64,000 nt of DNA. It comes from UBA2966 sp965242505. Lineage in GTDB: Bacteria; Pseudomonadota; Alphaproteobacteria; UBA2966. Shown here piece after piece: positions 51,338-60,901 of the stretch (positions within the stretch are counted from its first letter, which is position 1; every line of letters begins with the position of its first letter). Position numbers and translations under genes: made by a program. The notes below the pieces were generated by a model. It did no database searches. It was not told where the DNA came from and saw only the letters and a program-made list of their open reading frames with translations. The stretch is from contig OZ251449.1 in the NCBI GenBank assembly GCA_965242505.1, positions 124,001 to 188,000 on the forward strand. Direction: 5' to 3'.

Positions 51338-52515
51338 TGGCGGAAGTCCGCATCGAGCCCTACACCATGAACTTCGGGCCGCAGCACCCGGCGGCGCACG
51401 GGGTTCTGCGGCTCGTCATGGAGCTGGACGGCGAGATCGTGGAGCGCGCCGACCCCCACATCGGCCTCCTGCATCGCGGCACCGAAAAGCTGATCGAGCA
51501 CAAGACCTATCTCCAGGCGATCCCGTACTTCGACCGCCTCGACTACGTCTCGATGATGTGCCAGGAGCACGCCTTCGTGCTGGCCATCGAGAAGCTGCTG
51601 GCGCTGGAGGTGCCGGCGCGGGGCCGGTACGTGCGCGTGCTGTTCAGCGAGATCACCCGGGTGCTCAACCATCTCCTCAACGTGACGACGCAGGGAATGG
51701 ACGTCGGCGCGATGACGCCGGTTCTGTGGGGCTTCGAGGAACGGGAGAAACTGTTCGAGTTCTACGAACGGGTCTCCGGCGCCCGTATGCACGCCGCGTA
51801 CTTCCGGGTCGGCGGCGTGCGCCAGGACTTCCCCCCCGGACTGGTCGACGACATCGCGGAGTGGGCGGAGAAGTTCCCCGCGGTCATCGACGACATAGAA
51901 AATCTGCTGACGGAGAACCGGATCTTCAAGCAGCGCAACGTCGATATCGGCGTCGTCACGGCCGAACAGGCGATGGATTGGGGCTTCACGGGGGTCATGC
52001 TGCGCGGTTCCGACGTCGCGTGGGACCTGCGCAAGGCCCAGCCCTACGAGGTCTATCCGTCGATGGAGTTCGACATCCCCGTCGGCAAGAACGGCGACTG
52101 CTACGACCGCTATCTTTGCCGGGTCGAGGAGATGCGCCAGAGCGTGCGCATCATCGGGCAATGCCTCGAACGCCTTCCCGACGGTCCCGTGGCCGCGGTG
52201 GACAACAAGGTGACGCCGCCAAGGCGGGAGGAGATGAAATCCTCCATGGAAGCCCTCATCCACCATTTCAAGCTGTACACGGAGGGTCACCACGTGCCCG
52301 CCGGCGAGACCTACACCGCCGTCGAGGCGCCCAAGGGCGAGTTCGGGGTCTATCTCGTGTCCGACGGGACGAATTCGCCCTATCGATGCAAGATCCGCGC
52401 GCCGGGCTTCGCGCATCTCCAGGCGCTGGACTTCCTGACGCGGGGCCACATGCTCGCCGACGTGGTGGCGATCATCGGGACGCTGGACGTCGTGTTCGGC
52501 GAGATCGACCGATGA
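51337..52515 (+). CDS. nuoD: NADH-quinone oxidoreductase subunit D
   Basis: A 392-residue 49-kDa-type subunit, forming the quinone-binding cavity with NuoB. Seen: MNFGPQHPAAHGVLRLVMELDGE with the conserved His of the HPAAHG loop, DRLDYVSMM with the key Tyr/Asp, and PKGEFGVYLVSDG. It starts at 51337, overlapping the nuoC stop by one base, and its stop overlaps nuoE by 4 bp. Confidence 0.97.
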   Translation: MAEVRIEPYTMNFGPQHPAAHGVLRLVMELDGEIVERADPHIGLLHRGTEKLIEHKTYLQAIPYFDRLDYVSMMCQEHAFVLAIEKLLALEVPARGRYVRVLFSEITRVLNHLLNVTTQGMDVGAMTPVLWGFEEREKLFEFYERVSGARMHAAYFRVGGVRQDFPPGLVDDIAEWAEKFPAVIDDIENLLTENRIFKQRNVDIGVVTAEQAMDWGFTGVMLRGSDVAWDLRKAQPYEVYPSMEFDIPVGKNGDCYDRYLCRVEEMRQSVRIIGQCLERLPDGPVAAVDNKVTPPRREEMKSSMEALIHHFKLYTEGHHVPAGETYTAVEAPKGEFGVYLVSDGTNSPYRCKIRAPGFAHLQALDFLTRGHMLADVVAIIGTLDVVFGEIDR

Positions 52516-53105
52516 GCGACGCGCGCGCCGGCTTCCAGTTCACGCGGGATCTGCTGGCCGAGGCCGACAGGATCGTCGCCAGGTATCCGGAAGGACGGCA
52601 GGCGAGCGCCGTCCTGCCGGTTCTGGATCTCGTTCAACGGCGCAACGGGGGCTGGCTGACCACGGAGATGGTCGACGCGGTCGCCGGATACCTGGATATG
52701 GCGCCCATACGCGTCTACGAGGTCGCGACCTTCTACACGATGATAAACTTGGAGCCCGTCGGCGAGACCGTGGTCGAGGTCTGCACGACGACGCCGTGCT
52801 GGCTCCGGGGATGCGACGGCATCGTCCGGTCCTGCGAGGAAGCGCTGGGCATCGGGCTGGGCGACACCAGCGCGGACGGAAAGTTCACGCTGCGGGAGGT
52901 CGAGTGCCTCGGGGCGTGCGTCAACGCTCCCGTCGTCCGCATAAACGACGACTACTACGAGGATCTCGACCCCGACCGCGCGCGCGCCGTACTGGCCGCG
53001 GTTTCGCGCGGCGCCCCCCCGCCGCCGGGGCCGCAGACGGGACGCGCGGCCTCGGCCCCGGCGAGCGGGCCGACCACCTTGCGCGCGAGCGCCGGAAGTT
53101 CCTGA
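52512..53105 (+). CDS. nuoE: NADH-quinone oxidoreductase subunit E
   Basis: A 197-residue thioredoxin-like [2Fe-2S] subunit of the NADH dehydrogenase module. Cluster ligands are seen in VCTTTPCWLRGC and ECLGACVNAP. A Pro/Ala/Ser-rich tail of about 35 residues follows the fold and is low in sequence complexity. It overlaps nuoD by 4 bp and nuoF by one base. Confidence 0.96.
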   Translation: MSDARAGFQFTRDLLAEADRIVARYPEGRQASAVLPVLDLVQRRNGGWLTTEMVDAVAGYLDMAPIRVYEVATFYTMINLEPVGETVVEVCTTTPCWLRGCDGIVRSCEEALGIGLGDTSADGKFTLREVECLGACVNAPVVRINDDYYEDLDPDRARAVLAAVSRGAPPPPGPQTGRAASAPASGPTTLRASAGSS

Positions 53106-54406
53106 TGCTCGGCGACAAGGACCGTATCTTCACGAACCTCTACGGCCTGGAGGACTGGGGGCTCGCCGGCGCCCGGGCGCGGGGCGATTGGGACGGCACC
53201 AGGGCGCTCCTCGACAAGGGACGGGACGGGATCATCCAGGAGATCAAGGATTCCGGCCTTCGGGGCCGGGGCGGCGCCGGCTTCCCGGCGGGCCTGAAGT
53301 GGTCCTTCATGCCCCGGGAGTCCGACGGGCGCCCCGCCTATCTCGTGGTCAACGCCGACGAAGGCGAGCCCGGAACGTGCAAGGACCGGGACATCCTGCG
53401 CCACGACCCGCACAAGCTCGTGGAAGGATGTCTGGTCGCGGGGTTCGCGATGGGCGCCTGCGCGGCCTATATCTACACGCGGGGAGAGTTCCATCGCGAA
53501 ATCCGGCGCTTGCAGACGGCCATCGACGAAGCGTATGAGGCGGGCCTGATCGGCCGGAACGCCTGCGCTTCGGGATACGACTTCGACGTCCACGTCCACC
53601 CCGGCGCCGGCGCCTACATCTGCGGCGAGGAGATGGCCCTCATCGAGAGCCTCGAGGGCAAGAAGGGGCAGCCGCGGCTGAAGCCTCCCTTCCCGGCGGC
53701 GGTCGGCGTATGGGGGTGCCCGACGACCGTCAACAACGTCGAGACGATCGCCGTCGCGCCCGAGATCCTGCGGCGCGGATCCTCCTGGTTCGCGGGACTC
53801 GGGCGTCCCAACAACACCGGAACCAAGATCTTCTGCATCTCCGGGCACGTCAACGAACCCTGCAACGTCGAGGAAGAGATGGGCATTCCCATGCGCGAGC
53901 TCATCGAGAAACACGCCGGCGGCGTGCGCGGGGGATGGGACAACCTGCTCGCCGTGATTCCCGGCGGCGCGTCGGTGCCGCTGATTCCCAGATCGGTCTG
54001 CGACACGGCGCTGATGGACTTCGACTCGCTCAGGGACGTCAAGTCGGGCCTCGGAACCGCCGCGGTCATCGTCATGGACAAGTCCACGGATATCGTCAGG
54101 GCGATCGCGCGGTTGTCCAGGTTCTACATGCACGAGAGCTGCGGACAGTGCACGCCCTGTCGGGAAGGCGCCGGCTGGATGTCCCGGGTGATGGACCGAC
54201 TGGTCGAGGGCCGGGCCGAGATCGCGGAGATCGACCTTCTCGAGGAAGTCACGTATCAGGTCGAGGGCCATACGATCTGCGCGCTGGGGGATGCGGCGGC
54301 GTGGCCGATCCAGGGGTTGATCCGCCATTTCCGGCCGGAGCTGGAGCGGCGCATCGTCGAGAACGCGTTGTCCGACGACGGCGCTCCGGCGGAAGCGGCG
54401 GCCTAG
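53105..54406 (+). CDS. nuoF: NADH-quinone oxidoreductase subunit F
   Basis: A 433-residue subunit that binds NADH, FMN and a [4Fe-4S] cluster, the electron entry of complex I. Seen: GLRGRGGAGFPAGLKW (NADH/FMN loop), NADEGEPGTCKDR, GAGAYICGEEMALIES and the cluster motif ESCGQCTPCREG with the fourth Cys in TICALGDAAAWP. The ATG at 53105 matches the family N-terminus; the frame is open upstream only over nuoE. Confidence 0.97.
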   Translation: MLGDKDRIFTNLYGLEDWGLAGARARGDWDGTRALLDKGRDGIIQEIKDSGLRGRGGAGFPAGLKWSFMPRESDGRPAYLVVNADEGEPGTCKDRDILRHDPHKLVEGCLVAGFAMGACAAYIYTRGEFHREIRRLQTAIDEAYEAGLIGRNACASGYDFDVHVHPGAGAYICGEEMALIESLEGKKGQPRLKPPFPAAVGVWGCPTTVNNVETIAVAPEILRRGSSWFAGLGRPNNTGTKIFCISGHVNEPCNVEEEMGIPMRELIEKHAGGVRGGWDNLLAVIPGGASVPLIPRSVCDTALMDFDSLRDVKSGLGTAAVIVMDKSTDIVRAIARLSRFYMHESCGQCTPCREGAGWMSRVMDRLVEGRAEIAEIDLLEEVTYQVEGHTICALGDAAAWPIQGLIRHFRPELERRIVENALSDDGAPAEAAA

Positions 54407-54420
54407 GCCGGGAGCCCGGG

Positions 54421-56484
54421 ATGCCGACGGTCACCATCGACGGCCTGGAGGTCGAGGTCGAGGCGGGCGTGACCGTCCTTCAGGCCTGTGAGCGGGCCGG
54501 CAAGGAGATCCCCCGGTTCTGCTACCACGACCGGCTGAACATCGCGGGAAACTGCCGGATGTGTCTGGTGGAGATGGAGAACTCCCCCAAACCCATCGCC
54601 TCGTGCGCCATGCCGGCCGGCGACGGCATGGTCGTCCGCACGAACACCCCCCAGGTCCGGAAGGCGCGCGAGGGGGTGATGGAGTTCCTGCTGATCAACC
54701 ATCCGCTCGACTGCCCCATATGCGATCAGGGCGGGGAGTGCGACCTGCAAGACCAGGCCATGGCCTACGGCATGGACCGTTCCCGGTATCGCGAGAACAA
54801 GCGGGCCGTGACGGACAAGGACCTCGGTCCCCTGGTCAAGACGGTGATGACGCGCTGCATCCATTGCACGCGGTGCATCCGTTTCGCCACGGAGATCGCC
54901 GGCGTCGAGGAGCTGGGCGCTTTCGGACGCGGCGAGCGCATGGAGATCGGCACCTACGTCGAACGGGCGCTGACTTCGGAACTCTCGGGCAACATCATCG
55001 ATCTCTGTCCCGTCGGCGCGCTGACCTCCAAGCCGTATGCGTTCGCCGCCCGGTCGTGGGAACTGGACGCGACGGAGACGATCGACGTCCATGACGCCGT
55101 CGGCAGCAACGTCCGCGTCGATTCCCGCGGCCGGTCGGTCCTGCGCGTGCTGCCGCGCCTTCACGAAGACGTCAACGAGGAATGGATATCGGACAAGACC
55201 CGTTTCGCCAACGACGGCCTGCGGCGCCAGCGCCTGGACCGTCCCTATCTCCGGCGCGGCGGCCGCCTGGAGCCGGCGACGTGGACCGACGCCTTCGCCG
55301 CCGTCGCCGATCGCCTGAAGGCCGCGGACGGGGACCGCATCGCGGCCATCGTCGGCGACATGGCCTGCGCCGAGTCCATGGTCGCCCTGAAGGATCTGAT
55401 GGCGGCCCTCGGATCGCCTCACGTCGATTGCCGGCAGGACGGCGCGAAGCTGGAGACCGGAGTCCGGGCCTCCTATCTGTTCAACACGACGATCGCCGGC
55501 ATCGAAGAGGCGGACGCATGCCTTCTGATCGGGACGAACCCGCGCCGGGAAGCCGCGCTGGTCAACGCCCGGCTGCGCAAGCGCTACCTCGCCGGCGGCT
55601 TCCGCGTTCTTTCCGTGGGCCCGGACCTCGACCTGACCTTCCCGGTGGCGCGCCTCGGAGGCGGACCGGAGGCGCTGGCGGCGCTGGCCGAGGGTTCCCT
55701 CCCGGCGAGCGCGGAGCTGGGCGATGCCGCGAGACCCATGCTCGTCCTGGGCCAGGGCGCCCTCGCTCGATCCGACGGTTCCGCCGTGCTCGGCGCCGCG
55801 CGGCGCATCGCCGAGCGGTGCGGCATGGCGCGAGACGACTGGAACGGTTTCAACGTCCTGCATACGGCCGCCGCCCGGGTGGCGGGCCTCGACCTCGGCC
55901 TAGTCCCGGGAGAGGGGGGACGGGACGTGTCCGGCATCCTGGAAGGGGCCGGCGACGGCGGCATCGAGGCCGTGTTCCTGCTGGGCGCGGACGAGATCGA
56001 CACGGACGGCCTGGGCGACGCCTTCGTCGTCTACCTCGGGCATCATGGAGACGCGGGCGCGAGCCGGGCCGACGTGGTTCTTCCGGGCGCCGCCTACGTC
56101 GAGAAGAACGCGACGTGGGTGAACACCGAAGGCCGCGCGCAGCTGGGCCAGCGCGCCGTGTTTCCGCCCGGCGACGCCCGCGAGGACTGGGCCGTGATCC
56201 GGGCCCTGTCGGAGGCGGTCGGCCATACGCTCCCCTACGACGATCTCGCCGCGGTCCGGGCGCGCTTGGCGGACGCGGCGCCGTGGTTCGGGTCGCCGGA
56301 CGAGATATGGCCCGCGGCGTGGGGGGCGTTCGGAGAGGACGGCGCGATGGACCCGCGTCCGTTCGCGAGTCCGGTCTCCGACTTCTACATGACCGACGCC
56401 ATCTGCCGGGCGTCCGAGACGATGGCGGCCTGTAGCGCGCGGATTCCCGGCAACGACGCGCGGGACGGCGGCGGCGATGTCTGA
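54421..56484 (+). CDS. nuoG: NADH-quinone oxidoreductase subunit G
   Basis: A 687-residue iron-sulfur subunit. The N-terminal [2Fe-2S] site is CYHDRLNIAGNCRMCLVEM, the His-Cys3 [4Fe-4S] site HPLDCPICDQGGECDLQDQ, and a further [4Fe-4S] site CIHCTRCIRF ... CPVGAL; the molybdopterin-oxidoreductase-like C-terminal domain lacks cofactor. The length is that of alphaproteobacterial/mitochondrial NuoG, shorter than the 900-residue E. coli type, so the extra N7 cluster is absent. It overlaps nuoH by 8 bp. Confidence 0.97.
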   Translation: MPTVTIDGLEVEVEAGVTVLQACERAGKEIPRFCYHDRLNIAGNCRMCLVEMENSPKPIASCAMPAGDGMVVRTNTPQVRKAREGVMEFLLINHPLDCPICDQGGECDLQDQAMAYGMDRSRYRENKRAVTDKDLGPLVKTVMTRCIHCTRCIRFATEIAGVEELGAFGRGERMEIGTYVERALTSELSGNIIDLCPVGALTSKPYAFAARSWELDATETIDVHDAVGSNVRVDSRGRSVLRVLPRLHEDVNEEWISDKTRFANDGLRRQRLDRPYLRRGGRLEPATWTDAFAAVADRLKAADGDRIAAIVGDMACAESMVALKDLMAALGSPHVDCRQDGAKLETGVRASYLFNTTIAGIEEADACLLIGTNPRREAALVNARLRKRYLAGGFRVLSVGPDLDLTFPVARLGGGPEALAALAEGSLPASAELGDAARPMLVLGQGALARSDGSAVLGAARRIAERCGMARDDWNGFNVLHTAAARVAGLDLGLVPGEGGRDVSGILEGAGDGGIEAVFLLGADEIDTDGLGDAFVVYLGHHGDAGASRADVVLPGAAYVEKNATWVNTEGRAQLGQRAVFPPGDAREDWAVIRALSEAVGHTLPYDDLAAVRARLADAAPWFGSPDEIWPAAWGAFGEDGAMDPRPFASPVSDFYMTDAICRASETMAACSARIPGNDARDGGGDV

Positions 56485-57487
56485 GTTCACGGCGGCCTAT
56501 GCGATCCCCCTGGCGATCATCGTCGGCCAGATTCTGGCCATCGTCGCGCCGTTGCTCGTGGTCGTGGCCATGCTCACGTGGTTCGAGCGCAAGGTCATGG
56601 CCGCGATGCAGTTGCGCATGGGACCGAACGTCGTCGGACCCTTCGGCCTGCTCCAGCCGTTCGCCGACGGCCTGAAGCTGTTTCTCAAGGAAACGGTGAT
56701 CCCGACGGGCGCCAACAAGGTGGTGTTCGTCGCCGCGCCGATGCTGACGTTCGTGCTGAGCCTGATCGCCTGGGCCGTCGTCCCCTTCGGCGAGGGACTG
56801 GTGCTGTCGGACATCAACGTCGGCATCATGTACATCTTCGCGGTCTCGTCGCTCGGCGTGTACGGCATCGTGATGGCCGGGTGGGCGTCGAATTCGCGGT
56901 ACGCGTTTCTGGGCGCCCTGCGGTCGGCGGCCCAGATGGTGTCCTACGAAGTCTCGATGGGGTTCATCATCGTCACGGTGCTGCTGTGCGTGGGCTCGCT
57001 GAACATGAGCGCGATCGTCCGGGCGCAGGAGGACGGTCTCTGGTTCTTCATCCCGCTGTTCCCCATGTTCGTGCTCTTCTTCGTGTCGGCCTTGGCGGAG
57101 ACGAACCGCCATCCGTTCGACCTGCCCGAGGCGGAGGCCGAGCTCGTCGCCGGCTACCAAGTGGAGTACGCGTCCATGACCTTCGCCCTCTTCTTCATCG
57201 GCGAGTACGCGAACATGGTGCTGATGAGCGCCCTGACGGCGATCCTCTTCCTCGGGGGCTGGCTGCCGCCGTTCGACGCGGCGCCGTTCACCTGGATACC
57301 GGGACCGGTCTGGTTCGCGCTCAAGATAGCCCTGCTGTTGTTCGTCTTCGTGTGGGTTCGCGCGACGTTTCCCCGTTACCGCTACGACCAGCTGATGCGC
57401 CTCGGCTGGAAGGTGTTCCTGCCCCTTTCCCTGTTCTGGGTGGTCCTGACGGCCGGCGTATTGGTGGCCTTCGACTGGCTGCCGTAG
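56477..57487 (+). CDS. nuoH: NADH-quinone oxidoreductase subunit H
   Basis: A 336-residue membrane subunit with eight helices at the junction of the membrane and peripheral arms. Seen: TWFERKVMAAMQLRMGPNVVGPFGLLQPFADGLKL (the ERK and MGPN parts are diagnostic) and the acidic loop ETNRHPFDLPEAEAELVAGY next to the quinone channel. ATG at 56477 lies inside the nuoG end. Confidence 0.97.
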   Translation: MSEFTAAYAIPLAIIVGQILAIVAPLLVVVAMLTWFERKVMAAMQLRMGPNVVGPFGLLQPFADGLKLFLKETVIPTGANKVVFVAAPMLTFVLSLIAWAVVPFGEGLVLSDINVGIMYIFAVSSLGVYGIVMAGWASNSRYAFLGALRSAAQMVSYEVSMGFIIVTVLLCVGSLNMSAIVRAQEDGLWFFIPLFPMFVLFFVSALAETNRHPFDLPEAEAELVAGYQVEYASMTFALFFIGEYANMVLMSALTAILFLGGWLPPFDAAPFTWIPGPVWFALKIALLLFVFVWVRATFPRYRYDQLMRLGWKVFLPLSLFWVVLTAGVLVAFDWLP

Positions 57488-57498
57488 GAGCGATCGAG

Positions 57499-57987
57499 AT
57501 GATTTTCAGGAATCACGCCGCGCGCACCGCGCTGCTCTCCGAACTGTGTTTCGGGATGTACGTCACGTTCAAGGCGATGTTCAAGCGGCGGGCGACGCTC
57601 AACTACCCCTACGAGAAGGGGTATCTGAGCCCCAGGTTCCGCGGGGAGCACGCCCTGAGGCGCTACGCCAACGGCGAGGAGCGCTGCATCGCCTGCAAGC
57701 TCTGCGAGGCCGTGTGCCCGGCGCAGGCGATCACCATCGAGGCGGAACCTCGCGAGGACGGAAGCCGGCGCGCGACGCGCTACGACATCGACATGACCAA
57801 GTGCATCTATTGCGGCTACTGCCAGGAGGCGTGCCCGGTCGACGCCATCGTCGAGGGTCCGAATTTCGAGTTCGCGACGGAGACCCGCGAGGAACTCATG
57901 TACGACAAGGAGAAGCTGCTCGCCAACGGCGACCGGTGGGAACGGGAAATCGCGGCCAATCTCGCCGCCGACGCTCCGTATCGTTGA
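57499..57987 (+). CDS. nuoI: NADH-quinone oxidoreductase subunit I
   Basis: A 162-residue subunit with two [4Fe-4S] clusters of ferredoxin type: CIACKLCEAVCPAQAI and CIYCGYCQEACPVDAI. It passes electrons from NuoG to NuoB. The ATG at 57499 starts 11 bp behind nuoH; the frame is open further upstream only as a nuoH shadow. Confidence 0.97.
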   Translation: MIFRNHAARTALLSELCFGMYVTFKAMFKRRATLNYPYEKGYLSPRFRGEHALRRYANGEERCIACKLCEAVCPAQAITIEAEPREDGSRRATRYDIDMTKCIYCGYCQEACPVDAIVEGPNFEFATETREELMYDKEKLLANGDRWEREIAANLAADAPYR

Positions 57988-58047
57988 CGGCCGCCGTCCG
58001 GCCGATACGCGGAACCGCCTTCCCCCCGCGCCGGGAGCGCCCCACGA

Positions 58048-58656
58048 ATGATCGTCCAGGCACTCACGTTCTATCTGCTGGCCGCCGTCACGCTCGCGTC
58101 CGGCGTCATGGTGATCTCGGCCCGGAACCCCGTGCATTCGGTGCTGTTCCTGATTCTGGCCTTTTTCAGCTCCGCCGGGCTGTTCGTGCTGATGGGGGCC
58201 GAGTTCCTGGCGATGATCATGGTCATCGTCTACGTGGGCGCGGTCGCCGTCCTGTTCCTGTTCGTCGTGATGATGCTCGACATCAACTTCGTCGAACTGC
58301 GCCAGGGATTTCTTCAATACCTTCCGGTCGGCGGACTGGTGGGGCTGATCATGCTGGTGGAGTTGCTGCTGGTCCTGGGAGGATGGGCGCTCCGGCCCCC
58401 GGCGGGCGTCGCGGCGGCGGGACCCGCGGTCGCCGGCGTCTCCAACACGGAGGCGCTGGGTTCGCTGCTGTACACGCGCTACGTCTACCTGTTCCAGGCG
58501 GCGGGCATGGCGCTTCTCGTCGCCATGATCGGCGCCATCGTCCTCACGCTCCGGGCGAGGGCCGGAGTGCGCAGGCAGTCCATATCGCGGCAGGTCTCGC
58601 GGCGTCGGGACGAGGCGGTGGAGGTGAAGGAAGTGGCGCCGGGGAGCGGCATCTGA
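58048..58656 (+). CDS. nuoJ: NADH-quinone oxidoreductase subunit J
   Basis: A 202-residue membrane subunit with five helices. Seen: ARNPVHSVLFLILAFFSSAGLF and AEFLAMIMVIVYVGAVAVLFLFVVMML, the family-defining third helix with its pi-bulge region. The C-terminus is basic and charged. Its stop overlaps the nuoK start by one base. Confidence 0.96.
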   Translation: MIVQALTFYLLAAVTLASGVMVISARNPVHSVLFLILAFFSSAGLFVLMGAEFLAMIMVIVYVGAVAVLFLFVVMMLDINFVELRQGFLQYLPVGGLVGLIMLVELLLVLGGWALRPPAGVAAAGPAVAGVSNTEALGSLLYTRYVYLFQAAGMALLVAMIGAIVLTLRARAGVRRQSISRQVSRRRDEAVEVKEVAPGSGI

Positions 58657-58964
58657 TGGAGATCGCCCTCGGTCACTATCTCGCGGTCGCGGCGATCCTG
58701 TTCACGCTGGGGATCTTCGGCATCTTCCTCAACCGGAAGAACGTCATCGTCATCCTGATGTCGATCGAGCTGATGCTGCTCGCGGTCAACGTCAATCTCG
58801 TCGCGTTCTCGACGCATCTCGGCGACCTGACGGGACAGGTCTTCGCCATGTTCGTGCTGACCGTGGCCGCCGCGGAGGCCGCCATCGGCCTCGCCATCCT
58901 CGTCGTCTATTTCCGAAACCGCGGAACCATCGCGGTCGAGGCCGTCAACATGATGAAGGGCTGA
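58656..58964 (+). CDS. nuoK: NADH-quinone oxidoreductase subunit K
   Basis: A 102-residue, three-helix membrane subunit related to MrpC. Seen: GIFLNRKNVIVILMSIELMLLAVNVNLV with the buried Glu used in proton transfer, and the second Glu in AAAEAAIGLAILV. It starts at 58656 in the stop of nuoJ (TGATG). Confidence 0.96.
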   Translation: MEIALGHYLAVAAILFTLGIFGIFLNRKNVIVILMSIELMLLAVNVNLVAFSTHLGDLTGQVFAMFVLTVAAAEAAIGLAILVVYFRNRGTIAVEAVNMMKG

Positions 58965-58969
58965 CGGGG

Positions 58970-60901
58970 ATGCTGCACGCCGCGCTGGTCTTCGCCCCGC
59001 TCCTCGGCGCCGTCTTCGCCGGCCTGTTCGGCCGCGTCCTGGGCGATGGCGCGGCGCGCCTGGTCGCGTGCGGCTTCATGACCGTGTCGGCCCTGATCTC
59101 GATCGTCGTCTTCCACCAGGTCGTCATCGAGCGCGAGACGGTCGTCATCGAGCTGATGACGTGGATGGACTCGGGAGCGTTCGAGGTCGCCTGGGCCTTG
59201 CGGTTCGACGAGTTGACCGCCGTCATGACCCTCGTCGTGGCCGTCGTGTCGTGCCTGATCCACTGGTACTCCATCGGCTACATGGCGCACGATCCGCACG
59301 TTCCGCGGTTCTTCGCCTACCTGTCGCTGTTCACCTTCGCGATGCTGATGCTGGTGACGGCGGACAACTTCGTGCAGATGTTCTTCGGTTGGGAGGGCGT
59401 CGGGCTCTGCTCCTACCTCCTGATCGGGTTCTGGTACGACCGTCCATCGGCCAACGCCGCCGCCATCAAGGCGTTCGTCGTCAACCGCGTCGGCGACTTC
59501 GGCTTCGCGCTCGGCGTCATGGCGATCTTTCTCGTCTTCGAGTCCGTGGATTTCGCGACCGTGTTCGCCGCCGCCCCCGGCGTCGCGGGAAGCTCCATGG
59601 TCTTTCTCGGCCAGGAGTTCGACACCCTCACGGTGATCACGATGCTGCTGTTCGTGGGCGCGATGGGCAAGTCGGCGCAACTGGGGCTGCACACCTGGTT
59701 GCCCGACGCGATGGAAGGCCCGACGCCGGTCTCCGCGCTGATCCACGCCGCCACGATGGTGACGGCCGGCGTGTTCATGGTGGCGCGGTGCTCGCCCCTC
59801 TTCGAGTACGCGCCCGACACGCTGATGGTCATCGCGGTCGTCGGCGCGTCGACCGCGTTCTTCGCCGCGACGGTGGGCCTGGTCCAGAACGACATCAAGC
59901 GGGTCATCGCCTATTCGACCTGTAGCCAGCTCGGCTACATGTTCTTCGCCGTCGGGGTGTCGGCGTATTCGGCGGCCATCTTCCACCTGACGACCCACGC
60001 CTTCTTCAAGGCGCTGCTGTTCCTCGGCGCCGGTTCCGTCATTCACGCGATGGCCGACGAGCAGGACATGCGCCGGATGGGCGGCATCTATACGCTGATG
60101 CCTCTGACCTACATGGTCATGTGGATCGGTTCCCTGGCGCTGGCGGGCATTCCGTTTTTCGCCGGGTTCTACTCGAAGGACATCATCCTGGAGGCGGCCT
60201 ACGCCGACGGCACGGGCTTCGGCGACTACGCCTTCGGGCTGGGTATCGTCGCGGCGTTTCTGACGGCCTTCTATTCATGGCGCCTCCTGTTCATGACGTT
60301 CCATGGCCGGGCTCGCGCCGAGCCGGGCGCCATGGCGCGCGTTCACGATGCGCCGAAGATCATGATGATCCCGCTGATCCTCCTGTCCCTGGGCGCCCTG
60401 TTCGCGGGCTTCGTCGCCTACGGCGCCATGGTGGGCGAGGGGAGCGGCTTCTGGGGCGATTCGTTGTTCGTCCTGCCGGAGAACGACACGGTCGCCGCGG
60501 CCCATCACGCGCCGTTCTGGGTGAAGGCGGCGCCGACGGTTCTCGCGCTCGCGGGCATCGGGGTCGCGTGGTGGTTCTATATCGCCCGGCCGGGCATTCC
60601 CCCGGCCATCGCGGCGATGCACCGTCCGATCTACGTCTTCCTGTCGCGCAAGTGGTGGTTCGACGAGCTTTACGACCTCGCCTTCGTGCGGCCGGCGAAA
60701 CGGATCGGCCGCGCGCTCTGGCGCGGCGGCGACGGCCGCGTCATCGACGGGTTCGGTCCGGACGGTATTTCCGCCGCCATCGTCCGTCTGGCCCGCGGCG
60801 CCGCGCGGCTACAGACCGGTTACGTGTACCACTACGCGTTCGCGATGCTGATCGGCGTCGTGGGCTTCGTGTCCTGGTGCTTCTACGCGATCGGGGGTTA
60901 G
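58970..60901 (+). CDS. nuoL: NADH-quinone oxidoreductase subunit L
   Basis: A 643-residue antiporter-like proton-pumping subunit at the distal end of complex I. Seen: GWEGVGLCSYLLIGFW with the conserved Glu, WLPDAMEGPTPVSALIHAATMV, and KRVIAYSTCSQLGYM with the pump Lys. The C-terminus includes the long amphipathic lateral helix and a last membrane anchor (YHYAFAMLIGVVGFVSWCF). It begins 6 bp after nuoK. Confidence 0.97.
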   Translation: MLHAALVFAPLLGAVFAGLFGRVLGDGAARLVACGFMTVSALISIVVFHQVVIERETVVIELMTWMDSGAFEVAWALRFDELTAVMTLVVAVVSCLIHWYSIGYMAHDPHVPRFFAYLSLFTFAMLMLVTADNFVQMFFGWEGVGLCSYLLIGFWYDRPSANAAAIKAFVVNRVGDFGFALGVMAIFLVFESVDFATVFAAAPGVAGSSMVFLGQEFDTLTVITMLLFVGAMGKSAQLGLHTWLPDAMEGPTPVSALIHAATMVTAGVFMVARCSPLFEYAPDTLMVIAVVGASTAFFAATVGLVQNDIKRVIAYSTCSQLGYMFFAVGVSAYSAAIFHLTTHAFFKALLFLGAGSVIHAMADEQDMRRMGGIYTLMPLTYMVMWIGSLALAGIPFFAGFYSKDIILEAAYADGTGFGDYAFGLGIVAAFLTAFYSWRLLFMTFHGRARAEPGAMARVHDAPKIMMIPLILLSLGALFAGFVAYGAMVGEGSGFWGDSLFVLPENDTVAAAHHAPFWVKAAPTVLALAGIGVAWWFYIARPGIPPAIAAMHRPIYVFLSRKWWFDELYDLAFVRPAKRIGRALWRGGDGRVIDGFGPDGISAAIVRLARGAARLQTGYVYHYAFAMLIGVVGFVSWCFYAIGG